Source: an uncultured Sutterella sp.
GTDB taxonomy: Bacteria > Pseudomonadota > Gammaproteobacteria > Burkholderiales > Burkholderiaceae_F
Reading direction: 5' to 3'
Assembly: GCA_900542195.1 (NCBI GenBank)
Contig: UQNA01000005.1
Span: forward strand, 8,300-72,299
DNA length: 64,000 bases
Part shown: positions 24,075 through 33,852 of the stretch, one piece after another
Numbering within the stretch: the stretch's first letter is position 1
Layout of the letters: each line of letters opens with the position of its first letter
Notes under the pieces: model-generated
What the model saw: the letters and a program-made list of their open reading frames with translations, nothing else
What the model was told of the DNA's origin: nothing
The model's database searches: none
Position numbers and translations under genes: made by a program

Positions 24075-24573
24075 CTCCGTTCCAGAGCCCGTTTGGAACG
24101 AAACCTTTAGAAGAGCCTAAGAGATTGCCGTCTCTTAGGCTCTTTGACTGCTCGGGCACATCATTGAGAAAGTAGCCGGATTTTTATGAGAAACATTGAA
24201 ATTCTCCCGGACCTCTCTTGCCGATAACCGATACTCTGTTTCGGTGCCGGTTAACGCCATGAGCGTCAAAGTTGCTTTTATTTCAATATATTAAATTAAT
24301 AAAATGGGATTTGTTGGGAGAAAGTTGCTCTAAAAACGGTTAAGTATGGGGTTATAGTTCGATAATACATTGTAAATTTAGAAATTTTCTGATTAAAATT
24401 TATTTAAAAAGTAAAAACGGATAGCAAAAAAAAGCGTCCGTTTTTTTATGGTTTCGTCACCTACCTTAGGACGAACGCCCTGGCCGTGCGTTATCGGCCT
24501 CTCCTTGAGAAGTGGTATGAGGGTTCTCCGGGGCGGTTGGGTGGCTGCTCCGGAGTTTTTTCATTGAGAAGTT
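24075..24573. other. 500-bp intergenic region before the packaging genes (candidate cos)
   Basis: No credible gene. The left part has several short hairpins, the middle (24290-24430) is very AT-rich, and the right part (24480-24560) is GC-rich with CTCCGGGGCGG and repeated TTGAGAAGT. In HK97-type phages with HNH-TerS-TerL order the cos site lies directly upstream of these genes, so a cohesive-end site here is likely but not directly visible. Confidence 0.45.
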
Positions 24574-24987
24574 ATGCCTGTATTTCCGTTAAAGCATTGT
24601 GCCTTTCCCGGCTGCGGTGCGCTTTTCCGCGGCTCCGGCTCTTACTGCGAGAAGCATAAGCAGATCGCTCAGGATCAAAGAGCCGATCGCCGCCGCCTGC
24701 TCGATCGAGAAAGAGGATCGGCAGCCTCAAGAGGATATTCCTCCGCCTGGAGAAAAGCCCGGGAAGGTTTTTTAGCCCGCCATCCCTTCTGTGTTCAATG
24801 CGAAGCAGAAGGCTTCCCTCGATTGGCTGCGGTCGTGGACCATGTCATCCCGCATAAGGGGGATAAACAGTTATTTTGGGATCGAAATAATTGGCAGCCC
24901 TTGTGTAAAAGGCACCACGATCTGAAGACTGCCGCAGAAGACGGAGGCTTCGGAAACATAGGGAGGGGTGGTGAAAAAGTGAAGTGA
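24574..24987 (+). CDS. HNH endonuclease of the packaging module
   Basis: 137 residues. An N-terminal zinc-ribbon-like part (CAFPGCGALFRGSGSYCEKH) is followed by the HNH core: RHPFCVQCEAEG, AAVVDHVIPHKGDKQLFWDR and NNWQPLCKRHHDLKT. Such HNH proteins sit next to TerS/TerL in HK97-type phages and are needed for cos cleavage with the terminase. The start follows TTGAGAAGTT and the stop overlaps the next frame. Confidence 0.92.
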   Translation: MPVFPLKHCAFPGCGALFRGSGSYCEKHKQIAQDQRADRRRLLDRERGSAASRGYSSAWRKAREGFLARHPFCVQCEAEGFPRLAAVVDHVIPHKGDKQLFWDRNNWQPLCKRHHDLKTAAEDGGFGNIGRGGEKVK

Positions 24988-25076
24988 CGCGATCGTCCGA
25001 GACCGCGCCCTCAGTCGAATTTTTACGCGTGCAAAATTGGAGATTTTCGAGGTTTTGCACGTCTGGAGTAAATAGG

Positions 25077-25670
25077 ATGAAAGGTCGAAAACCTTTACCG
25101 ACAGAAATTAAAGAACTCCAAGGGACGCTTCAGCCGTGCCGTACAAATTACCAAGAACCTAAGGTCCGCCAAAAAATTTGTGAAAAAGCGGCTCCGCCGG
25201 AGACGCTGTCGGACGAAGCAAAAGTCCATTGGAATTTTGTGCTCGAGCACGAAGGCGCTGGCTGGATCAAACAATGCGACCGCGGAATGTTCGAGCAATA
25301 CTGCGAACTCTGGGCAGAGATCACGAAAAGCCGAAAAGAAAAAAAGGCGCTCCGCGCGGAGCTCTCGGAACTTCGGCCTCAGTACGAGGAAGCCCTGAAG
25401 TTCGGCAGCTTAGACAGAGCCAAGGTCATCAATGCCAGGATGGAGGCCTTGGAAGAAAAAGACAGGTTCCTGGCCAACTTAATCGTTAAGAGTGTCCAGC
25501 CTTTCAAGAGCGTGGCCGCCGAACTCGGGCTAACGCCCTCCTCTCGGTCTCGAGTCATCGCTTTAAACGGTGCGGATACTCCGAAAAATCAAGAAGATTC
25601 TGAACTTTTTTCAAAAGAGGCGATGCAAAAATGCCTTGAATTTGGCCTTGATTACGGTGAAATGAATTGA
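25077..25670 (+). CDS. Terminase small subunit, P27 family
   Basis: About 197 residues from the ATG at 25077; the start MKGRKPLPTEIKELQGTLQP is the typical P27-family N-terminus. A helical middle and LGLTPSSRSRVIAL near residue 160 are also typical. TerS recognises the phage packaging site and directs TerL. The stop TGA overlaps the TTG start of terL. Confidence 0.9.
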   Translation: MKGRKPLPTEIKELQGTLQPCRTNYQEPKVRQKICEKAAPPETLSDEAKVHWNFVLEHEGAGWIKQCDRGMFEQYCELWAEITKSRKEKKALRAELSELRPQYEEALKFGSLDRAKVINARMEALEEKDRFLANLIVKSVQPFKSVAAELGLTPSSRSRVIALNGADTPKNQEDSELFSKEAMQKCLEFGLDYGEMN

Positions 25671-27373
25671 AAAATTACGTTGCATGGGCTCAAAAGTACG
25701 TGCAGCAGGTCCTAAGCGGCGAAGTTCTCGCTTGTGTTTATGTTCGCCAGGCTTGTGAAAGACAGAAAAAAGACCTTGAAAAATCAAAATCAGGGTCTTT
25801 TCCTTATGTGTTTGACCCGTTTTTGGCGACTCGGGCCTGCTTCTTTATCGAGCATTTAAGGCATGTGAAAGGACCTAAAGCCGGCCAGTTGATCCAACTG
25901 GAGCCCTGGCAGTGTTTTGTTGTCACTTCAATCTTCGGCTGGGTTCACAAAGATACGAGAAAGCGCCGCTTTAAGCGCTCTTACATTGAAGTTCCTCGCG
26001 GTAATGCGAAATCGACGCTTTCGGCCGCGATCGGTCTTTACATGATGACCATGGACGGAGAAGGAGGCGCGGATTGCTACTCTTTTGCGACGACCCGGGA
26101 ACAGGCCAGAGAAGTTTTTGATACTGCTCGCGATATGGTTCGCCGCTGCACGGATGTCAGTCGAGAACTCGGAATTAAGGCGTTGGATTATTCCATAGTT
26201 CAGTTGGCCAGTAATTCAAAATTCGTCGCGAAATCCGCGCAAGGCAGCACCTTGGATGGTCTCAACACGCACTTTGCTTGTATTGACGAACTTCACGCGC
26301 ATAAAACCCGCGAAGTCTACGACGTGGTTGAAACCTCTATCGGCAAACGTCTGCAGCCGCTGCTGTTTGCCATCACAACGGCAGGATTCAACTTATCCGG
26401 AATCTGCTACGAGCTTAGAAACTATGTAATCGAAGTTTTGTCCGGAAAAAGTTCCGGCGGCGATGACCAGTTTGGAATTATTTACACGATCGATAAAGAG
26501 GATGACTGGACAAGCGACAGTGCGCTGATCAAAGCCAATCCGAACTGGGGCGTCTCGGTCCATCCGGAAACGACTAAGTCACTTCGTGATAAAGCGCAGA
26601 CGGTTGCAAGTGCGGTTAACAACTTTAAGACCAAGCACCTTGATGTCTGGTGTAACGCAGACGCGGCCTGGATGGATCTGACCAAGTGGAATGAATGCGG
26701 CGATCCGGCCTTGGAAGAGTCCGACTTCTACGGACAGGAATCCTGGCTGGGGCTCGACTTAGCCTCAAAGATTGACTTGACGGCAGCAGTCAGGCTTTTT
26801 TGCAAAACGATCAACGGCGTCCAGCATTTCTTTGTGTTCCCGCAGGTTTGGCTTCCCCGGGAAACCGTCAACACAGCGAAAAACGCTTCTTACTCCGGCT
26901 GGGAGTACGAAGCGCGTCTGAAAGTGACGGAGGGTGCGGTAGTCGACTTTGAAGAAGTCAAAGAATATGTCCGGAGAAGCTGTTCTGACTTTGTTGTGAA
27001 GGAAATTGCTTACGACCCGTGGCAGGCAACTCAGCTCGCGAGTGAATTAACCGAGCAAGGCTGTCCGATGGTCGAGGTCCGAAACAGTGTCCAGAACTTC
27101 TCCGAGCCAATGAAAACCATCGAGGCTTTAGTGATGTCCGGGAGACTGCATCATCCGGATGATCCGATTTTTAACTGGTGCGTTTCAAACGTCGTCTGTC
27201 ATCGCGATGCGAAAGACAACATTTATCCGAACAAGCTGAGGAATGAAAACAAGATCGACTTGGTGGTGGCCCTAATCATGGCCTTCTACTCATTCCTGAT
27301 CGGCGGCGGAAAGATTGAAAAGCCGGTGGATCTGACACCGATGCTTGATTCTCCGCTCATTTTCAATTGGTAA
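25667..27373 (+). CDS. Terminase large subunit (HK97 type)
   Basis: 568 residues starting at TTG 25667. ATPase motifs: Walker A in YIEVPRGNAKSTLSAAIGLY (about 107-126) and Walker B in HFACIDELHAHKTREVYDVV (about 203). The nuclease half has GLDLASKIDLTAAVRLF and later KDNIYPNK. It pumps phage DNA into proheads and cuts it. Coupled to terS. Confidence 0.96.
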   Translation: MKNYVAWAQKYVQQVLSGEVLACVYVRQACERQKKDLEKSKSGSFPYVFDPFLATRACFFIEHLRHVKGPKAGQLIQLEPWQCFVVTSIFGWVHKDTRKRRFKRSYIEVPRGNAKSTLSAAIGLYMMTMDGEGGADCYSFATTREQAREVFDTARDMVRRCTDVSRELGIKALDYSIVQLASNSKFVAKSAQGSTLDGLNTHFACIDELHAHKTREVYDVVETSIGKRLQPLLFAITTAGFNLSGICYELRNYVIEVLSGKSSGGDDQFGIIYTIDKEDDWTSDSALIKANPNWGVSVHPETTKSLRDKAQTVASAVNNFKTKHLDVWCNADAAWMDLTKWNECGDPALEESDFYGQESWLGLDLASKIDLTAAVRLFCKTINGVQHFFVFPQVWLPRETVNTAKNASYSGWEYEARLKVTEGAVVDFEEVKEYVRRSCSDFVVKEIAYDPWQATQLASELTEQGCPMVEVRNSVQNFSEPMKTIEALVMSGRLHHPDDPIFNWCVSNVVCHRDAKDNIYPNKLRNENKIDLVVALIMAFYSFLIGGGKIEKPVDLTPMLDSPLIFNW

Positions 27374-27376
27374 ATT

Positions 27377-28606
27377 ATGTTTTTGAGTTCATTTTTTTCT
27401 TCGATCGGGAACCCGTTCAAAGACAATACAGGGGTGCAGCGAACAGAACCTATGCTGCAGCTGGTGCCGAGGAAACGGGAGACTTCGGAAGAAACGGCCC
27501 TGCAGATTTCCTCCGTGATGGCGTGCACGACGCTCTTGGCTGAAACAGTGGCTTCCATGCCGATCTTTGTTTACCGCAATGACAGCGGAAACAGAGACTT
27601 GGCCCGAGAAACCGAACTTTGGAAGCTGCTTCACGATGGTCCGAACGAGCTCATGACGCCGGTCGAGTTTTGGTCTCAGATCATTTTCAATATGGTACTC
27701 CGAGGCAACGGGTACGCCCGGCTAAAACGAGAGGACAACAATCCGTCCGGACGCGTGCTTTCGATGATGCCCCTCAATGCTTCGCAGGTGAAAACGATTT
27801 ATGACGGTTCGACTCTGCGGTATGAATACGACCAAAATTGTGGGACAGAGAATATCGCCAAAGAGTTTATGTTTCACCTGAAAGGCGTTGGGGGCCGTTT
27901 TGCCGGAGCCTCGAAGTTGAAATTGATGGCTGCCACAATTGGCGAAGCGGCCGACGCCCAAGAAACCGCGTCTACACTTTTTGGTAACGCAAACAAACCG
28001 AGCGGCATTTTGAGCGCGGAAGGCACGCTCGACAAAGAACAGAGAGAGCGTCTTCAAACGACCTTCAACGAAATGGCCAACGGCAGCCGCTCGGGTCTCT
28101 ACGTGCTTGAAGGCGGTCTGAATTACGCGCCTCTGACGCTGACGCCGGCAGAAACACAGCTTCTGGAGACAAGACGGTTTTCCGTGGAGGAAATCTGCCG
28201 CTGGTTCGGCGTCCCATCAGTTCTGGTCGGATCAAACGCAGCCACAACATGGGGCAGCGGTATTGAGCAGATCATCTTGGGCTTCCAAAAGTTCACATTG
28301 CTGCCGTTATGCAGGCGAATTGAACAGGCAGTGAGAGCCCGAGTCATGACGCCTGAAGAATTTGCGCTCTACACAGTGGAAATTTCCATGGATAACTTGC
28401 TCCGGGCAACGATGAAAGAGCGTATGGAAATCCACGGCAAAGCGATCCAGTACGGCGTTGAAACCGTTAACGAAGCACGTCAATACGAAAACTTGCCGCC
28501 GGTAGAAGGCGGCGATGTCAATTTTGCGCAGTCGGCGCTGAGGCCTATTTCAGCATTGGCCAAAGCAACGGTCGACCAAAAAACTAAGGAGTCAGACAGT
28601 GTCTAA
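27377..28606 (+). CDS. Portal protein, HK97 family
   Basis: 409 residues. MACTTLLAETVASMPIFVYR, NELMTPVEFWSQIIFNMVLR and the late EICRWFGVPSVLVG-x-TWGSGIEQ region are hallmarks of HK97 gp3-like portals. It forms the dodecameric DNA gate at the capsid vertex. Overlaps the protease gene by 8 bases. Confidence 0.96.
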   Translation: MFLSSFFSSIGNPFKDNTGVQRTEPMLQLVPRKRETSEETALQISSVMACTTLLAETVASMPIFVYRNDSGNRDLARETELWKLLHDGPNELMTPVEFWSQIIFNMVLRGNGYARLKREDNNPSGRVLSMMPLNASQVKTIYDGSTLRYEYDQNCGTENIAKEFMFHLKGVGGRFAGASKLKLMAATIGEAADAQETASTLFGNANKPSGILSAEGTLDKEQRERLQTTFNEMANGSRSGLYVLEGGLNYAPLTLTPAETQLLETRRFSVEEICRWFGVPSVLVGSNAATTWGSGIEQIILGFQKFTLLPLCRRIEQAVRARVMTPEEFALYTVEISMDNLLRATMKERMEIHGKAIQYGVETVNEARQYENLPPVEGGDVNFAQSALRPISALAKATVDQKTKESDSV

Positions 28607-29315
28607 AGAGCTGAAAAAGGATCAGACGTTATCCGTCAGATTGGAAGGCGTGGAAGTAAAGCTATCCGAAGACAAGAAAACCGGCGTCATCAAAGGATAC
28701 GCCTCGGTTTACGACAACTTGAATTGTTACGGCTTTTACATTGCCAAAGGAGCCTACAGCGCGGTACTGAAGAACTCGACTTCGACGCCGAAGATGTTCT
28801 TCAACCACGACTATTCCGCCGTTCCGGTGGGCCGTTGGACTTCTCTCAAAGAAGACGATAAAGGTCTTTATGTTGAGGGAGAACTCACACTCGGGGTCGG
28901 AGCGGCCTCTGATATTTATGAAGCGCTCAAAGCCGGAACTTTGGACGGTTTGTCTGTCGGTATTCGCGTGGGCGAATACGTTGAGGATGACAACAGCAAT
29001 ATCAAGGTTTTGAGCATTGCTAGGCTCCTCGAAATATCCATCTGCAGCTTCCCGGCTGACGGCCAGGCGAGGATTGCAGAAACACTCTCGAAGGATTCTC
29101 TGGATGAAACCATCGAGAAAATTAAGACGTTAAGAGATTTTGAAGCCTGCCTGAGGGATTCTTGCGGCTTCAGCCGGAAACAGGCCTTGGCGCTTGTTTC
29201 TCGCGTGAAGAAGGTGCTGAGCGAAGAGCAGCGGGACGCTGCTTTGGCTGAAGCATTAAACAAGGTGCTCGGTGTAACCGAGCGAATCGATAAAGCACTC
29301 AGTGGGAAAAGTTAA
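28599..29315 (+). CDS. Prohead maturation protease (HK97 type)
   Basis: 238 residues. GVIKGYASVYDNLNCYGFYI, the His in MFFNHDYSAVPVG (about 65) and the Ser in KAGTLDGLSVGIRVGEY (about 125) fit the serine protease family S78/U35. It cleaves the delta domain of the capsid protein during maturation. A charged helical C-terminus (about 160-238) may be the scaffold-binding part. It ends directly before the capsid gene. Confidence 0.93.
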   Translation: MSKELKKDQTLSVRLEGVEVKLSEDKKTGVIKGYASVYDNLNCYGFYIAKGAYSAVLKNSTSTPKMFFNHDYSAVPVGRWTSLKEDDKGLYVEGELTLGVGAASDIYEALKAGTLDGLSVGIRVGEYVEDDNSNIKVLSIARLLEISICSFPADGQARIAETLSKDSLDETIEKIKTLRDFEACLRDSCGFSRKQALALVSRVKKVLSEEQRDAALAEALNKVLGVTERIDKALSGKS

Positions 29316-30533
29316 ATGAACGAAGAAATTGAAAAACTCCTGTCCGCAATGAACAACATCGAGGCCAGATTAGGACAGTTGTCCACGGTTGAAGAAACCG
29401 CCAAGGTGAAGGCCGAACTTGCCGAACTCAGCAAAAAGCAGCTTGGTCTGGCTGAAGAAATCCGCCGCCTCAAACAGCAGCAGCCGGGCGGCTCCGACAA
29501 CGTTTCCGCGCCGCTCACACTCGGCGCCCGTGTGGTGGCTGATGCAGGTTTCCTGGAGTTTGCTGCCGGTAAAGGCAAAGGCTTCTCTGTTACTTTGACT
29601 GATCCGGACCCGGTCGGTACCGGCTCCACGGTTGATTCCAAGGTTTATCCGGATCAGCGTGTCCAAGGCATTATCGGCATCGGAACCGCACCGCTTACGC
29701 TCGAAGATACGATTCATCATTCTCCGACAAGCAACAAAGCGATTGTCTACTCTCGTGAGAAGAAGTACGTCAACAATGCTGCAGAAGTGGTCAACGGTGT
29801 GGACTCTGCTCCGCAGTCTGAAATCGAGTTCGATACTCAGACCGCCAATGTCAAAGACATCGGCAACTGCTTCATTGTGACCAAAGACCTCATGGAGGAT
29901 TCTCAGGCACTGGCCGATTACATTAACTTCCGCGTCCAGTATGGCGTTAAGCAGCGCGTGGAAAGCCAGCTTCTGAACGGTGACGGAACAAACGCCAACT
30001 TAAGCGGCCTTCTGGTGACAGGCAACTACACTCCGCACGGCTTTGATCCGGATACCAACCCGGAAATCACAAATCAGGTCGATCTGATTGGTTTCGCAGC
30101 GCTGGCCGTGAAGTCTGTGGGTTTGACTCCGAACATCACGATCATGAACCCGGTCGATTACTTCAAACTTCGCTGTCTGAAGGACTCCAACGGCCGCTAC
30201 CTCTTCAGTGATCCGATGGCCCCGTCTAATCGTCCGATCTGGGATACATACGTTGTGGAAAGTTCCGCAATGCCCAAAGGCAAGTTCCTGACCTTAGACA
30301 CCAACATGGCCTGCATGATCTACGACCGTAAAGAAACCGTCGTGGAATTCGGTTATGAAGACGGCAATAACTTCCGAAAGGGCCTTGTCACCATCAAGGC
30401 CGACCGTCGTTTGGCCTTCGCGATCGAACGTCCGAGCGGCATTGTCGGCGGCGATTTGACGGTAACAAAACCCAAAACCGAAGGCACCGAGTCTGATAAA
30501 GGCACTCAGGGCGGCCAAGGCGGAGCGGGCTAA
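29316..30533 (+). CDS. Major capsid protein, HK97 fold
   Basis: 405 residues. The first about 60 form a coiled coil (LLSAMNNIEARLGQLSTVEE), the delta domain removed by the protease. The rest has HK97 features such as QRVQGIIGIGTAPLTLEDTI, FIVTKDLMEDSQALADYINF and LLNGDGTNANLSGLLVTGNY. The tail end is Gly/Thr rich (GTQGGQGGAG). Forms the icosahedral shell. Confidence 0.96.
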   Translation: MNEEIEKLLSAMNNIEARLGQLSTVEETAKVKAELAELSKKQLGLAEEIRRLKQQQPGGSDNVSAPLTLGARVVADAGFLEFAAGKGKGFSVTLTDPDPVGTGSTVDSKVYPDQRVQGIIGIGTAPLTLEDTIHHSPTSNKAIVYSREKKYVNNAAEVVNGVDSAPQSEIEFDTQTANVKDIGNCFIVTKDLMEDSQALADYINFRVQYGVKQRVESQLLNGDGTNANLSGLLVTGNYTPHGFDPDTNPEITNQVDLIGFAALAVKSVGLTPNITIMNPVDYFKLRCLKDSNGRYLFSDPMAPSNRPIWDTYVVESSAMPKGKFLTLDTNMACMIYDRKETVVEFGYEDGNNFRKGLVTIKADRRLAFAIERPSGIVGGDLTVTKPKTEGTESDKGTQGGQGGAG

Positions 30534-30573
30534 TCAACCTTAGGAAGGCGGCGGTAACGTCGCCTTTTAGCCT

Positions 30574-30912
30574 ATGTATGAAGCAAAAGGTATGGTGTCG
30601 ATTGTCGACGCCGCTTATCTCCGGCGCTATTTGCATATCGATGACACGTCTGAAGACTTGTTTCTCGAAGAGCTGGGCCGATCGGCCACGGAAAATCTTG
30701 AGCATCGTCTGAAAAGACACATCATTGCCCGAAGTGAAGATGATTCCGATGCGGTGTGCTCGGACAAAGAAGACGTGCCGGCTGCACTGCGTGTTTGGGT
30801 CGGCGCCTCTGTTGCTTTTGCTTATGCAAATCGCGAGTCCGACAGCGAAAAAACTTTCAAGAGCACTCCGTTCTTTGAGCGGATGATTGATCCGTGGAGG
30901 ACTTACAAGTGA
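30574..30912 (+). CDS. Head-tail connector (gp6-like)
   Basis: 112 residues: VSIVDAAYLRRYLHIDDTSE followed by DLFLEELGRSATENLEHRLK is the DNA-packaging/gp6-like connector pattern. It would sit below the portal ring. The start ATG at 30574 has no strong ribosome site, so MVSIVD at about 30592 is an alternative. Overlaps the next gene (GTGA). Confidence 0.8.
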   Translation: MYEAKGMVSIVDAAYLRRYLHIDDTSEDLFLEELGRSATENLEHRLKRHIIARSEDDSDAVCSDKEDVPAALRVWVGASVAFAYANRESDSEKTFKSTPFFERMIDPWRTYK

Positions 30913-31268
30913 TCGAACCTTTATCCGGACAACTGAATCGGCGCTGTTCGATTTACTCGGCCCGGCTCATGTCAGACGGCAAAGCGGGTCAGTCTACTAA
31001 ACGGACGCCTCTTTGGAGTTGCTGGTGCAAGGTGGAAGTGATCGGCGGGTCGGTCTTCTGGGAGAACGTCCAGACAGACGAAGCCGTCACGCACCGGATC
31101 TTTATCAGAAGCGTCAAAGGCAAAAGCAGGCCTCAGGATCTGCCTCGCCTGATCGAGCTTGAATGCGCGGGCTACTGGTATCGGGTCAAGCGAGTGACGG
31201 ACTGCAACAGTGCCGGTCGGTTCACGCTGCTGGAATGCGAGGTGCTTAATGCAGCCGTTAAGAATTGA
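30909..31268 (+). CDS. Head closure protein (gp16/HCP-like)
   Basis: About 119 residues from the GTG at 30909 that overlaps the stop before it. IEPLSGQLNRRCSIYSARLM, WSCWCKVEVIGGSVFWENVQ and HRIFIRSVKGKSRPQDL resemble phage head-tail adaptor/closure proteins of the SPP1 gp16 type. Order connector-closure-gp10 supports this. Confidence 0.75.
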   Translation: MIEPLSGQLNRRCSIYSARLMSDGKAGQSTKRTPLWSCWCKVEVIGGSVFWENVQTDEAVTHRIFIRSVKGKSRPQDLPRLIELECAGYWYRVKRVTDCNSAGRFTLLECEVLNAAVKN

Positions 31269-31758
31269 AGCGAGGTTTGCGAGACCTTTGAACTTTGCCG
31301 ACTTCGATAAAAAGTCGATGAGGAAAGGTTTTACTCAGGTCGGCCGAGACGTTTCCAAGATTGCAAAGAAGCTGGTCAGCAAAAAAGGAGTATCTGCTGC
31401 CGGAGCTTATCCGGGAAAGCAAACAGGGATATTCCAGAAAGCAATTTCCTACAAGGTTTCCCGCTCCGGTTTCTCGGTGGCGGTGAAGCCCTACGGAAAA
31501 GGCAAGCAGGTTTCTGCAGAACTGAAAAGACGCGGGTTTTATCCCGCGTTTGTCGTCTTTGGCCACGCAGGACCTAAACGCAGTAAGCGAACACGTGCGC
31601 ACCGCAAACAATCCTATGAGGCAAAAGTGGCTAAGCCGCGTGCCAATCCAGTCTCGGCCGCTGCCGAAACCTATGGCCGTACCCGCTTTCAATCGGTCGT
31701 GGGGCAGATTTTGGAAAATGCCTTTAAGCCGGGTCCGATTAGGAGCTTAATGAAGTGA
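31249..31758 (+). CDS. HK97-gp10-like tail/head adaptor protein
   Basis: About 169 residues from the ATG at 31249. SMRKGFTQVGRDVSKIAKKL, YPGKQTGIFQKAISYKVSRS and the C-terminal AAAETYGRTRFQSVVGQILE are typical of HK97 gp10/minor tail completion proteins. Basic protein (many Lys, Arg). Overlaps neighbours on both sides. Confidence 0.8.
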   Translation: MQPLRIEARFARPLNFADFDKKSMRKGFTQVGRDVSKIAKKLVSKKGVSAAGAYPGKQTGIFQKAISYKVSRSGFSVAVKPYGKGKQVSAELKRRGFYPAFVVFGHAGPKRSKRTRAHRKQSYEAKVAKPRANPVSAAAETYGRTRFQSVVGQILENAFKPGPIRSLMK

Positions 31759-32324
31759 AATTAAAACCCATTATTCAAGAGCTGCGGGCTCATTGCCCGG
31801 GCTTTGAGGGCCGTGTCTTTGGCGTAGGAACGTTTTCTCGGCTTGATGAATCGGTGGCAGCGGAACTGCTTCCGGCTGCATTTGTGATTCCGGTCTCTGA
31901 AGATCCGGAAGACCCTGCAGTGATCAACCGTTATAAGCAACAGGTACGGTTCAACTTTGCCGTCATCCTGATGGTGGCCAATACCGAGGATGAACAGGGT
32001 TTGACAGCTTGGGAGAAGTCGGTGGATCTCAAAAAGGAAGTGTTTCAAGCCATTTTGGGAGCCGACGATATTCAGGCAGGCAGAGACTGGATCCAATTTG
32101 AATCTCTTACCGTCCTGGATCTTAATCGCGCGGCATTGACCGTCCAGTTGGATTTCTCCTGCCAGTACGAAATCAGTGACAGCGAAACCCGTCACGGAGG
32201 AGACATCGATCGTCTCGGAAGATTCCTCCGGATGTACACCGATGTCGATGTGATCGGAGACAAGGGACGGCCTGACGGACAGATTGAAGCAAAGATGCAC
32301 ATTAATTTGGAGCAAGAAAAGTGA
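31755..32324 (+). CDS. Tail terminator (Mu gp37-like)
   Basis: 189 residues starting at GTG 31755 (ATGAAGTGA overlap). LKPIIQELRAHCPGFEGRVF and the Asp/Glu-rich later half resemble the Mu gp37/tail-terminator family that caps the tail tube. It lies immediately before the sheath gene, as in Mu-like tails. Confidence 0.75.
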   Translation: MKLKPIIQELRAHCPGFEGRVFGVGTFSRLDESVAAELLPAAFVIPVSEDPEDPAVINRYKQQVRFNFAVILMVANTEDEQGLTAWEKSVDLKKEVFQAILGADDIQAGRDWIQFESLTVLDLNRAALTVQLDFSCQYEISDSETRHGGDIDRLGRFLRMYTDVDVIGDKGRPDGQIEAKMHINLEQEK

Positions 32325-33841
32325 CAATTTCTTTTAACAACATTCCGAGCGGCGTAAGAGTGCCGCTTTTTTATGCCGAAGTAGACAACTCGATGGCCAA
32401 TACCGCCGTCACGGGCCTTAAAACGCTCTTGATCGGCCGTATGACTCAGGGCAAGGCAACTCCGATGAGACCGGTACTGGTGACCGGCGACAGTCAGGGT
32501 AAAGATCTCTTCGGCCGCGGCTCTGAATTGGCCAGAATGAACACCGTTTATCGCAAAAACGACACGATCGGTGAAGTCTGGGCGATTCCGCTGGAAGATC
32601 CGACGGTGGGCACCGCAGCTTCCGGCACGGTGACGATTTCCGGAACACCGTCTGTCGGCGGAATTCTGAGCCTGTATGTCGGTGCCGACCGCGTGCAAGT
32701 CCCTGTAGGAGTGGAAAATGAGCCGTCTGAAATTGCCGAGGCAGCAGCTGCTGCGATTAATGCCAAGCCTGATCTTCCTGTGACGGCTGCCGCTTCCAAG
32801 AGTCAGGATGATGCGGAAGTTGAAGAAGGCTACGTCACGATCAGCGCCAAAAATAAAGGCGCTAACGGCAATGACATTAAGCTTGCCGTCAACGTTCAGG
32901 GCTACGGAGCTGGTGAAGAAACTCCGGAAGGCTTGGCCGTCAAGATTGACGCGATGGCCGGCGGTACTGGGTATCCGGATTTTGAAGCTCTGGACTTTGT
33001 AAAGGCAATGGGAGACGAAGCTTACGACTTTATCCTTCTGCCCTACTCCGACGTTTCTTCTTTGGACTATTTCAAAGAGGTTATGAACGATACCTCCGGC
33101 CGATGGTCCTACAGTAAACAGGTGTACGGGCATGTCTACACCTGCAAGCGAGGCACGATCAACGAGCTGCAGATCTTCGGCAGCGCGCGTAACGATCAGC
33201 ACGCCACGATTATCGGTGTCGAGCCGGATGTTCCGTCCATGGCGGTTGAGGTGCTTGCTGCCTACGGAGCACAGAACGCAGCCAAAATCTCCATTGATCC
33301 GGCGCGTCCGACTCAAACCCTTGAGCTGATCGGAATCACTTCGGCTCCTTACGGCAAGCGCTTTGTGATGGAAGAACGCCAGATCCTGCTCAATAACGGC
33401 ATTGCCACGCAGTACACGGAAGCCGGTTACATGCGTGTTGAGCGCGCCATCACAACGTATCAGAAGAATCGCTTCGGAGACGCGGATAACTCTTATCTCG
33501 ACTCTGAAACACTTCACACGCTTGCCTACATTTTGCGGGCGCTGCGCACTCGAATTACAAGTAAGTACCCGCGCCATAAGTTAGCAAGCGACGGGACACG
33601 ATTCGGAGCCGGTCAAGCAGTTGTCACGCCTTCCATTATCAGAGGCGAAATTATTTCTCTCTACAAGCAGCTGGAAGACAAAGCCATCGTTGAGAACACG
33701 GCGCTCTTTGCGAAATACCTCATCGTCGAGCGAAACAAAGACGATCCGAACCGAGTGGATGTCTTGCTGCCGCCGGATCTGGTTAACCAGCTCCGAATTT
33801 TCGCGGTTCTGGCTCAGTTCCGACTCCAATTTAACGAATAA
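32321..33841 (+). CDS. Contractile tail sheath protein (Mu gpL-like)
   Basis: 506 residues. ISFNNIPSGVRVPLFYAEVD at the start, a Gly/Ala-rich domain near 100-200, PDFEALDFVKAMGDEAYDFI and the C-terminal RITSKYPRHKLASDGTRFGA are typical of Mu gpL-type sheaths. Presence of a sheath makes this a myovirus-type phage. A 461-codon frame on the other strand is its shadow. Confidence 0.95.
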   Translation: MTISFNNIPSGVRVPLFYAEVDNSMANTAVTGLKTLLIGRMTQGKATPMRPVLVTGDSQGKDLFGRGSELARMNTVYRKNDTIGEVWAIPLEDPTVGTAASGTVTISGTPSVGGILSLYVGADRVQVPVGVENEPSEIAEAAAAAINAKPDLPVTAAASKSQDDAEVEEGYVTISAKNKGANGNDIKLAVNVQGYGAGEETPEGLAVKIDAMAGGTGYPDFEALDFVKAMGDEAYDFILLPYSDVSSLDYFKEVMNDTSGRWSYSKQVYGHVYTCKRGTINELQIFGSARNDQHATIIGVEPDVPSMAVEVLAAYGAQNAAKISIDPARPTQTLELIGITSAPYGKRFVMEERQILLNNGIATQYTEAGYMRVERAITTYQKNRFGDADNSYLDSETLHTLAYILRALRTRITSKYPRHKLASDGTRFGAGQAVVTPSIIRGEIISLYKQLEDKAIVENTALFAKYLIVERNKDDPNRVDVLLPPDLVNQLRIFAVLAQFRLQFNE

Positions 33842-33852
33842 GGAATTTAAGA

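Noticed and set aside
32192..33577. 461-codon frame opposite the tail sheath gene
   Set aside because: Composition (many Arg, His, Val, Ser) and its exact antisense position mark it as a shadow of the sheath gene.
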